A DNA stretch of 7,302 nt, taken from Campylobacterales bacterium (GTDB lineage Bacteria; Campylobacterota; Campylobacteria; Campylobacterales; JALSKU01). The notes beneath the pieces are model-generated. The model did not search any database. It was not told the origin of the DNA and worked only from the letters and a program-made list of their open reading frames with translations. Made by a program: the position numbers and the translations under genes. The stretch lies in the NCBI GenBank assembly GCA_027038235.1, contig JALVXV010000279.1, forward strand, positions 1-7,302, given 5' to 3'. Positions 1-6,800 of the stretch are shown here, piece after piece (within the stretch, counting starts at the first letter, position 1; every line of letters starts with the position of its first letter).

Positions 1-964
1 TCGTATTTGAAAGTCTATCTACAACACCTGAGACTTTTGCAAAGTTACCAAAAGTCAAAGCTCCTATAAGTGGAGTTGATTCTGGAAGTATTAAGATAGA
101 GAGCATCAAAACAGTCAAAGGAAAGAGCAATTTTTCAAGCTTACTTACCTCTCTAAGCTGTTTCATCTTTATCTTTCTCTCCTCTTTTGTAGTAAATAGT
201 CTCATTATAGGAGGTTGAATGATAGGTACAAGAGCCATATATGAGTATGCAGCAACTGCAATAGCTCCCATCAAATCAGGTGAAAGTTTTGAAGCTACAA
301 AGATAGATGTAGGACCATCAGCCCCACCGATAATGGATATAGCAGATGCATCTTTTAAGGTAAAATCAAAAAATGGAGTATATTGACTTAAAAGTAGTGC
401 ACCTAAGAGTGAACCAAATATACCAAATTGTGCTGCTGCCCCTAAGAGTGCAGTTTTTGGATTGGCTAAGAGTGGTCCAAAATCTGTCAATGCCCCTACC
501 CCCATAAATATAAGTAGAGGAAATAGTTCATTTTTGATACCTGCATCAAAAAGCACTCCTATAAAACCTTCATGGCCTATAATATTTGCTAAAGGTATAT
601 TTGCCATCAATCCACCAAAAGCTATAGGTAGTAACAGTAATGGTTCAAACCCTTTTGCTATCGCTAAGTAAAAAAGCAAAAATGTGATACATATCATGAT
701 CAATCTACCCCAGCTTTGGGCAAACTTACTAAGTGGTTCACCAAGAGCATTTGTAGCACCATCTTTTGGGTTTAAAAAGGCATAAATACCTGTTGTTTTA
801 TAAAAATTTTTAAAGAGTTGTGCTATAGAAACTGATTTGTACTCTTTAGAGTAGTGCTCCTTTTTTACATTTTGCTCTAAGTTTGTAGAACTTTCACTTG
901 CAAAGAGATTTACTGTTCCTAAAAACATAGTTGCTATGAGTAGAATATAGAGAATTTTTTTCAT
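1..964 (-). CDS. oadB: Na+-translocating oxaloacetate decarboxylase, beta subunit (C-terminally truncated by window edge)
   Basis: This is the integral-membrane subunit that decarboxylates carboxybiotin and couples the release of CO2 to Na+ export. The gene begins at the ATG at 964 on the minus strand, 21 nt after oadA, with AAGGAA 6 nt upstream of the start. It runs off the left edge after 321 codons. The family is usually about 430-440 residues, so roughly the last quarter is missing. Family signatures seen are AIAKGFEPLLLLPIAFGG (101-118), GVGALTDFGP (155-164, whose Asp matches the Na+-site aspartate known in OadB), SIIGGADGPTSIF (210-222), and a helix containing FGNFAKVSGVVDRLS near 305-319. 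Many hydrophobic segments are visible. Residues 1-22 look like a signal peptide (KK, hydrophobic stretch, then LFA-S). They are followed by a polar stretch of about 60 residues before the conserved core, so the N-terminus is longer than in enterobacterial OadB. The related beta subunits of methylmalonyl-CoA or glutaconyl-CoA decarboxylases are very similar; the neighbouring OadA decides the name. Confidence 0.93.
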   Translation of the reverse strand, partial: MKKILYILLIATMFLGTVNLFASESSTNLEQNVKKEHYSKEYKSVSIAQLFKNFYKTTGIYAFLNPKDGATNALGEPLSKFAQSWGRLIMICITFLLFYLAIAKGFEPLLLLPIAFGGLMANIPLANIIGHEGFIGVLFDAGIKNELFPLLIFMGVGALTDFGPLLANPKTALLGAAAQFGIFGSLLGALLLSQYTPFFDFTLKDASAISIIGGADGPTSIFVASKLSPDLMGAIAVAAYSYMALVPIIQPPIMRLFTTKEERKIKMKQLREVSKLEKLLFPLTVLMLSILILPESTPLIGALTFGNFAKVSGVVDRLSNT

Positions 965-985
965 TATTTTTTCCTTAATATTTTC

Positions 986-2785
986 CTACAAAACAAAAAG
1001 TAGTTGACCATTTTCTACATTCTCACCTTGATTTACATTGATGGATTTGATTGTACCACTTTTTGGTGCAACAACCTCTATCTCCATCTTCATTGCCTCA
1101 AGAATTATCACAACATCATCTTTTTTTACCTCATCTCCAACATTTGCTACTATCTTAAAGACACTTCCTGGAAGAGTAGCACACACCTCTTCACCCCCAG
1201 CACTCTGAGTATTTGCTGGAGCCTCTTTTGGCTCATCTGTTTTTGATACTGTAATATTTGCATCTTTGCCTTCTACCACATCCACACTATATTTTTTGCC
1301 ATTAACAACAACTGTATAACTTCCACTCATCTTTTCTCCACCTTTTTTAGTAGTATTTAACCCTTTATCTTCCATTTGACTAATTTTTCTAACATTTATC
1401 TTAGCTTCACCTTTTAAAAATGCTATACCCTTCTCTTTACAAGCTGCTGCGATGAAAATATTCTCTTCAGTAGTCTCTATACCCTCATCTTCAAGCATCT
1501 TTACAAAGTACTCTTTTGATTTTTTAGGATCAGCATTTGCAAGTTCAAGTGCAGTTTTTGTAGTAGGTTCTAACTTTAACTGTTCACTTGCTAATTTGAC
1601 CACTTCGCTATCAGGCTCGACAGGAGTCTTGCCAAAGTATCCAAGCACCATTTTTCCATATCCATCAGCTATCTTTTTCCACTTACCAAACATTACATTA
1701 TTGAAAGCTTGTTGGAAATAAAATTGACTAACAGGAGTAACACTTGTACCATATCCTCCCTTTTCTACTACCTCTCTCATGGCATCTATAACTTCAGGAA
1801 ATTTATCTAAGATATTATTGTCTCTCATCATCTGAGTATTAGCTGTAAGTGCACCACCTGGCATAGGTGAAAATGGTATGATAGGTGATACCGCAGTTGC
1901 CTCAGGTGGAATAAAATAATCTTTCATCTTCTCTTTGAAAAATGTCTCATACTTTAAAATCTTTTCTATATCAAGCCCACCAAGATCATACTCTGTACCC
2001 TTTGTAGCATGTAAGAGGGTTAAAATATCAGGCTGACTTGTTCCGCCACTAACTGGACTTGCAGCTAGATCTATCCCATCAGCACCTGCATCAAGAGCTG
2101 CTAAATAACAAGCTACACTCACACCTGCAGTCTCATGGGTATGAAGTCTTACATGTACATTTTCAGGCAACAACCTCTTTGCCATTTTGATAGTCTCATA
2201 AACTTTGTGTGGATTTGAAGTACCACTTGCATCTTTAAAACAGACACTATCATACTCAATACCACTATCAAGTATATTTCTCAAAACTCTCTCATAAAAT
2301 GCTACATCATGAGCACCCTTGCACCCTGGAGGTAACTCCATCATTGTTACAACAACTTCATGCTTTAAACCATGTCTTTTTATGCACTCTCCGCTATATT
2401 TTAAATTTTCTACATCATTTAGGGCATCAAAATTTCTTATGGTAGTAGTGCCATGCTTCTTAAAGAGTTTTGCATGTAGATCTATAATTTCACTACTTGC
2501 AGTATCAAGTGCGACAGTATTGACCCCACGAGCTAAAGTCTGTAGGTTTGCCTCAGGTCCTACAACTTCACGAAATTTATCCATCATATCAAATGCATTC
2601 TCATTGAGGTAAAAAAATGGACTTTGAAATCTAGCCCCTCCTCCAAATTCAAAGTGGCTAATCCCAGCCTCTTTAGCAACTGAGACAACATCTATAAAAT
2701 CTTCAAGCAAAACCCTTGCTCCAAAGACAGACTGAAAGCCATCTCTAAAGCTTGTATCCATTATATCTATAAGCTTTTTTGCCAT
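986..2785 (-). CDS. oadA: Oxaloacetate decarboxylase alpha subunit / PycB-type biotin carboxyltransferase
   Basis: This 599-residue cytoplasmic subunit transfers the carboxyl group from oxaloacetate to its own biotin, giving pyruvate; OadB then decarboxylates the carboxybiotin. The length is typical of the family. The N-terminal TIM barrel (about 1-290) carries DTSFRDGFQS (10-19), VCFKDASGT (181-189, K184 the likely carboxylated metal-bridging lysine) and RLHTHETAG (213-221, metal-binding H215 and H217). The conserved carboxyltransferase C-domain follows (PMPGG 307-311, NTQ 316-318). A Lys/Gly-rich linker (about 470-487) leads to a biotinyl domain with EAMKMEIEV (563-571), biotinylated at K566. 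The start has a strong AAGGAAGG Shine-Dalgarno, 13 nt after oadG. The barrel motifs differ from the enterobacterial form (LRDAHQS, KDMAG). They resemble, from memory, the Campylobacter protein annotated as pyruvate carboxylase subunit B. The flanking oadG and oadB, and the absence of a biotin carboxylase gene here, favour decarboxylase function. A dual or reverse role remains possible. Confidence 0.93.
   Translation of the reverse strand: MAKKLIDIMDTSFRDGFQSVFGARVLLEDFIDVVSVAKEAGISHFEFGGGARFQSPFFYLNENAFDMMDKFREVVGPEANLQTLARGVNTVALDTASSEIIDLHAKLFKKHGTTTIRNFDALNDVENLKYSGECIKRHGLKHEVVVTMMELPPGCKGAHDVAFYERVLRNILDSGIEYDSVCFKDASGTSNPHKVYETIKMAKRLLPENVHVRLHTHETAGVSVACYLAALDAGADGIDLAASPVSGGTSQPDILTLLHATKGTEYDLGGLDIEKILKYETFFKEKMKDYFIPPEATAVSPIIPFSPMPGGALTANTQMMRDNNILDKFPEVIDAMREVVEKGGYGTSVTPVSQFYFQQAFNNVMFGKWKKIADGYGKMVLGYFGKTPVEPDSEVVKLASEQLKLEPTTKTALELANADPKKSKEYFVKMLEDEGIETTEENIFIAAACKEKGIAFLKGEAKINVRKISQMEDKGLNTTKKGGEKMSGSYTVVVNGKKYSVDVVEGKDANITVSKTDEPKEAPANTQSAGGEEVCATLPGSVFKIVANVGDEVKKDDVVIILEAMKMEIEVVAPKSGTIKSINVNQGENVENGQLLFVL
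1328..1342 (-). promoter_or_regulatory. Possible internal ribosome binding site and start within oadA (free biotin carrier)
   Basis: On the minus strand, AAGGTGGAG lies 5 nt before an in-frame ATG at 1330-1328, which is codon 486 of oadA. Translation from there would give a separate 114-residue protein beginning MSGSYTVVVNGKKYSV. It would contain the whole biotinyl domain with EAMKME. The position falls exactly at the linker between the carboxyltransferase and biotin carrier. The site is either a relic of a fusion of two genes or a working internal start. The G-rich codons could also simply encode the KKGGEK linker, so function is unproven. Confidence 0.3.
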
Positions 2786-2798
2786 AACCCTTCCTTAT

Positions 2799-3038
2799 CT
2801 ATTTTCTATGCTCTATTATTGCAGCTGTTATAGCTGCTACTATCTCATCATCATTTGATACATTTTTTTGAGGTTTTTTAGTTGGAGGTGGAGTTTTTTT
2901 TGAGGGAGGGAAATATTTTTGGACTATTTTTGATTCAATTTTAAGGACTACAACTAGTAAGTATAAAAATAGATATACCGTAGTCATGCCCAAGACTAAA
3001 AACTTGACACCCTCTTCAATCAGTACAACATCATCCAT
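2799..3038 (-). CDS. oadG: Oxaloacetate decarboxylase gamma subunit
   Basis: This 79-residue protein is the small membrane-anchored subunit that holds OadA against OadB in the Na+-translocating oxaloacetate decarboxylase. A short N-terminal tail (MDDVVLIEEGVKFL) precedes one strongly hydrophobic segment at about residues 13-33. A basic, proline-rich linker follows (PPSKKTPPPTKKPQ, about 44-57). The C-terminus, DDEIVAAITAAIIEHRK, matches the conserved tail of the family (I-AAI-AAI--HR). The length is normal for OadG. The start has AGGAA 5 nt upstream. It is the first gene of the oadGAB operon, with oadA starting 13 nt after its TAG stop. Sequence similarity in this family is low, so the call rests on topology, the C-terminal motif and position. 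Confidence 0.9.
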   Translation of the reverse strand: MDDVVLIEEGVKFLVLGMTTVYLFLYLLVVVLKIESKIVQKYFPPSKKTPPPTKKPQKNVSNDDEIVAAITAAIIEHRK

Positions 3039-3075
3039 TTTAATTCCTAAAAAATAATTTGCCTAGAATTTTAAC

Positions 3076-3081
3076 ATTATA
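3076..3081 (-). promoter_or_regulatory. Candidate -10 box of the oadGAB promoter
   Basis: On the minus strand a perfect TATAAT lies 37 nt before the oadG start codon. No good TTGACA-like -35 is found at normal spacing; upstream there are only A/T runs. Epsilonproteobacterial sigma-70 promoters often lack a recognisable -35 and rely on periodic T-rich DNA, so this is plausible. In such AT-rich DNA, however, a TATAAT can arise by chance. Confidence 0.45.
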
Positions 3082-3162
3082 ATCATTAAATATAAGCTTA
3101 AATTTGAAAAATTTTACCAATTTAACTCTTCAATATCTCTTAAAATTAATATATTAAAATGT

Positions 3163-3182
3163 AAAGTATCACTTGACACTTT
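3163..3182. promoter_or_regulatory. Imperfect 20-bp palindrome over the -35 box, candidate operator
   Basis: The sequence AAAGTATCACTTGACACTTT is a dyad, AAAGT-n-TCA-nn-TGA-n-ACTTT, with 16 of 20 positions symmetric. It contains the -35 hexamer (TTGACA, 3173-3178) of the promoter for the regulator gene and lies about 80 nt upstream of the candidate oadG -10. A protein bound here would block RNA polymerase at the rightward promoter, so autorepression by the adjacent MerR-type protein is the simplest reading. I do not recognise the motif as a known regulator site. The outermost TAAAGT (3162-3167) also has an inverted partner ACTTTA at 3205-3210, just downstream of the -10. Confidence 0.5.
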
Positions 3183-3201
3183 TCATAAAATATGTTATAC
3201 T
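3173..3201 (+). promoter_or_regulatory. Near-consensus sigma-70 promoter for the regulator-aas unit
   Basis: TTGACA (3173-3178) and TATACT (3196-3201) are separated by exactly 17 bp, and a TG one base upstream of the -10 makes it an extended -10. Transcription should start near 3208, leaving a leader of about 23 nt with AGGAG (3220-3224) 6 nt before the ATG at 3231. The 17-bp spacer is ordinary. Promoters activated by classical MerR proteins have 19-20 bp spacers, so this promoter does not need that kind of untwisting. Confidence 0.75.
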
Positions 3202-3230
3202 ACCACTTTAAAAATATCTAGGAGAAAAAA

Positions 3231-3896
3231 ATGGCACTCAAAATGAGAGAACTTATCACTAAAAGTGGTGAGAGCAAATCAACTATACTATACTATATAA
3301 AAGAGGGTTTACTTCCAGAACCCTTAAAACCAAAACCAAATGTTCATCTCTATGATGAAAGCTGTGTAGAGATATTGAAATTTATAAAATATCTTCAGCA
3401 AAATTTCAACTACTCTATTTCAGATATTAAAACAATTTTTAAAAATAATAGATTTGATTTTGATAGCAGTTTTGAAGCAATTATAAATTCACTTAAGATG
3501 ATAAGTGGCGGTAGAGATATAGTGTGGTATGACGAACAAAGCTTTTTAGAGATAACAAATATAGATAAAGCAACACTAGATGGCTATATAAAAGAGGGGT
3601 ATATTTTTAGACACAAAAATGGCTTTAGCAAAAAGGAGGTAGAGATTGTAGAAATTTTGCAAAAAGCTAAACTTCTAGGACTTGACTTTTCACTACTACA
3701 ATCCTATGTAGAGTGTGCTAAAAAACTTGCAAAAAAGGAAAATGAAGTGGGTAGTAAGCTACTTGAAGATGAGAGTGATACACACAATAAGCGATATGCA
3801 CTCCTATTTGAGTTGATTTTGACACTCAAACCCTATCTTTTCAATATGCACACCATTCAAGCACATCACAATAGTATAAAAAAGGATATATCATGA
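3231..3896 (+). CDS. MerR-type transcriptional regulator with two MerR-like winged-helix units
   Basis: This 221-residue protein is a predicted DNA-binding regulator. The first unit (about 5-72) is a recognisable MerR winged helix: MRELITKSGESKSTILYYIKEG, then a wing with LLPEPLKP and HLYDESCVEILKFI, then a Tyr/Ile-rich helix ending ISDIKTIF. A second, more diverged unit follows at about 102-165. It repeats the core YIKEG (119-123, first copy 22-26), a wing, and VEIVEILQKAKLLGLDFSLLQSYV. The C-terminal part (about 163-221) is a charged helix followed by a hydrophobic helix (LLFELILTLKPYLF). The long dimerisation coiled coil of classical MerR proteins is not obvious. With only two scattered cysteines (C45, C162), metal sensing is unlikely. 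AGGAG before the ATG supports the start. The stop overlaps the next gene (ATGA), so it probably controls that lipid-salvage gene and itself. The ligand is unknown; a lipid or acyl signal is inference only. Confidence 0.82.
   Translation: MALKMRELITKSGESKSTILYYIKEGLLPEPLKPKPNVHLYDESCVEILKFIKYLQQNFNYSISDIKTIFKNNRFDFDSSFEAIINSLKMISGGRDIVWYDEQSFLEITNIDKATLDGYIKEGYIFRHKNGFSKKEVEIVEILQKAKLLGLDFSLLQSYVECAKKLAKKENEVGSKLLEDESDTHNKRYALLFELILTLKPYLFNMHTIQAHHNSIKKDIS
3293..3598 (+). repeat. Internal duplication in the regulator gene (two MerR-like units, centred on YIKEG)
   Basis: The 15-nt string CTATATAAAAGAGGG occurs at 3293-3307 and again at 3584-3598, encoding YIKEG in the same place of each winged-helix unit. 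The protein similarity extends on both sides: S-x-S/A-T-I/L-x-x-YIKEG, then a wing and a VEILKF / VEIVEIL helix. The rest has diverged too far for DNA repeats. The exact 15-mer may therefore be partly chance codon agreement on a true protein-level duplication. Confidence 0.55.
3882..3896 (+). promoter_or_regulatory. Coupled ribosome binding site and ATGA stop/start overlap
   Basis: AAGGA (3882-3886) lies within the last codons of the regulator gene, 6 nt before the ATG at 3893. The TGA stop of the regulator (3894-3896) overlaps this start by 4 nt as ATGA. This decides the start of the downstream gene and indicates translational coupling and a shared mRNA. Confidence 0.8.
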
Positions 3897-6800
3897 AGAA
3901 TTTATTTAAAATCAACGGATTTTTACCATATATTGTCATTGTTTTTTTAAATGCTATGACAGATCTTGGGCATAAAATCATTTTGCAAAACACTATTTTT
4001 AAAGCTTATGAAGGTAGTGAATTGATAGTTTTAACAGCTATTGTCAATGCTTTGATTTTGTTACCTTTTATCTTTTTGTTCTCTCCTTCAGGTTATATAT
4101 CTGATAAATATCCAAAAACAAAAGTCATCAAATATGCATCACTTATAGCGGTTGGGATTACTATGTTTATTACTCTTAGCTACTATATGGGGTGGTTTTG
4201 GTTTGCTTTTATACTTACTTTATTACTTGCAGCACAGAGTGCTATTTATTCACCTGCAAAGTATGGACTTATAAAAGAGTTAATGGGCAATGAAAATTTA
4301 GCACAAGCTAATGCTATCGTACAAGCGATAACTATCATCTCTATCTTATTAGGAGCACTTATTTATTCTATCTTTTTTGAAACACTTTTACAAGATAGAT
4401 CTATCATGCCCTCAGAAATTTTACACTACATAGCACCGCTTGGCTTTTTGCTTGTAATAGCTAGTTTAATAGAGTATCTTTTAGCTTGTAAATTGGCAAA
4501 ACAGTTTACTAAGCAAGAATCAAAAGCGACTATTAAATCATTTCAAAAAAAATCATATCTAAACTTAAGCTATCTTAAAGAAAATATCAAAATTATCAAA
4601 AGCTCTGAATCTATCTGGCTAAGTATTATAGGGTTGAGTATTCTTTGGGGTATCTCTCAAGTAGTTGTAGCTATCTTTGGTGAATATATAAAAAAAGAGC
4701 TTGGTATCACCGATACCATCATAGCTCAAGGATTGCTGACACTTTCTGGTGTCGGCATGATTGTTGGCTCTTTATTTGCTGGACGAGTAAGTAAAAACTA
4801 TATAGAGACAGGGATTATCCCTATAGGTGCACTTGGTGTAGCACTTACACTTTATTGGTTACCATCTTTGCAAAATTTAAATATGATAGGTATAGATCTC
4901 TTTACATTTGGTTTTTTTGCAGGACTCTTTATCGTACCGCTTAATGCTTTGATACAGTTTGCATCGCCTGTGGAACATTTAGGAAAAGTATTAGCCGGTA
5001 ATAACTTTATGCAAAATCTTAGCATGTTTTTATTTTTGGTTATTACTGTTATATTTGCCCTTCTTGGCTGGAGTAGTGAAAAGCTATTTTATCTTATTGC
5101 AACGATAGCATTTTTAGGCATGGGATATACCTTTATAAAACTCCCCCAATCACTAGTAAGATACTTAGTAAAAATGTTTATAGGGATTAAATATAAATTG
5201 AGTGTAAATGGACTTGAACATATCGATAGTGAAAAAGGAGTATTACTACTTGGCAATCATATCTCCTTTTTAGATTGGGCAATTTTACAAATGGCATATC
5301 CTAAACAGATACGATTTGTTATGGAGAGAAACTACTATCAAAAGTGGTATCTAAAACCGTTTTTGGATTTTTTTGGTGTAATTCCTATCTCAAGTAGAGG
5401 TAGCAAAAGTGCACTTGCTAAAGTGTCCAAAGCTTTGAAAAATGGTGATACAGTAGCACTCTTTCCAGAGGGTCATCTCTCAAGAAATGGGCATTTAGGT
5501 ACATTTCATCGCGGTTTTGAAGTGGCTTGTGCAGAGGTTGGAGATGAAGCGATAATTGTACCATTTTATCTAAGAGGACTTTGGGAGGATAATTTTTCCT
5601 ATGCATCCCAAAAGATGAAAAGAAAAAAAAGTCGCGACATCTCTGTCATATTTGGCAAAGCTATGGATATACACTCCAAAGCTAATGAGGTTAAAAAGAG
5701 AGTTTTTGATCTCTCTATAAAGAGTTGGCAAGAGTATGCTAAAGAACTTCCATCTTTACAGAGTGCTTGGATAGATACCCTAAAAGAGCAAGATAAAGCA
5801 TTGTGTATGGCTGATTCTACAGGAGTTGAGGTAAGCAGAGCTCGTTTTGCTACGGGAACATTTATGATAGCAAAACATTTAAAACCAAAGTTAAAGCATA
5901 CACAAAATATTGGAGCAATCTTGCCAACTTCTGTAGGTGGCTCTATGGGCAATATGGCGGTTTTAACTCTTGGAAAAACTATAGTCAATTTAAATTATTC
6001 TAGCGGTATTTCAAGCTTGTTACATGCTATAAAAATTGCAAATATACAAACAGTTGTTACATCTAAGAAGTTTATAATAAAACTAAAAAACAAGGGATTT
6101 GACCTTGATGAAATATTGCAAAAAGTAGAGGTGATATATCTTGAAGATATAAAAGAGAAGATGGGGAAATTTGCACCTATTTTTATGCTTTTGATGGTTA
6201 AAATATTGCCTAGTTGGATACTAAAATGTTGCTTTATCAAAAAAGCAGACAATACCAAAACTGCAGCCATACTCTTTTCAAGCGGTAGTGAAGGCAGACC
6301 AAAGGGCATAGAGTTAAGCCACAAAAATATCATGGGAAATATAAAACAAATTGTTACAGTACTAAATCCAACTGATGAAGATGTAATGCTAGGCACTTTG
6401 CCTATATTTCACTCTTTTGGACTAACTGTTACTACTTTGTTACCACTTATCGAGGGCATCCCTGTTGTTTGTCATCCTGATCCTACTGATGGCTTTGGTA
6501 TCGGAAAAATTGCTGCAAAATATGAAGCTACTATGCTATTTGCTACTGCAACATTTTTTCGACTATATACTAGAAATAGAAAATTACATCCACTAATGTT
6601 TAAACATCTTCGCATAGTTGTAGCAGGTGCAGAAAAACTACCTCAAGAGATAGCAAAAGCATTTAAAGATAAATTTGGTCATGATATTTATGAGGGATAT
6701 GGTGCAACAGAGACCACTCCTGTAGCTGCGGTAAATCTTCCTGATATCTTACTACTTGATACCTTTAAGCCACAAATCGGCAATAAACCGGGCACTGTTG

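Noticed and set aside
462..671. Short open frame on the plus strand opposite oadB
   Set aside because: It lies fully inside the conserved membrane core of oadB on the other strand, shows no ribosome binding site or family motif, and its composition reflects the antisense of hydrophobic codons.
1004..2612. Several open frames on the plus strand opposite oadA (1004-1246, 1452-1721, 2319-2612)
   Set aside because: They are antisense shadows of a well-conserved gene. The proteins are Ser/Phe/Leu-rich without recognisable domains.
986..2785. Methylmalonyl-CoA or glutaconyl-CoA decarboxylase operon
   Set aside because: Those enzymes use a carboxyltransferase of the acyl-CoA (crotonase-like) type. 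This alpha subunit is a TIM-barrel oxaloacetate/pyruvate type carboxyltransferase with a fused biotin domain.
3202..3269. Inverted pair ACCACTTT (3202-3209) and AAAGTGGT (3262-3269) flanking the regulator's ribosome binding site
   Set aside because: The arms are only 8 bp with a 52-nt loop in AT-rich DNA. A stable leader hairpin is unlikely, and the second copy is inside coding sequence.
3231..3896. Metal- or redox-sensing MerR (MerR, CueR, SoxR type)
   Set aside because: The C-terminal cysteine clusters are absent (only C45 and C162), no metal transporter is nearby, and the promoter spacer is 17 bp.
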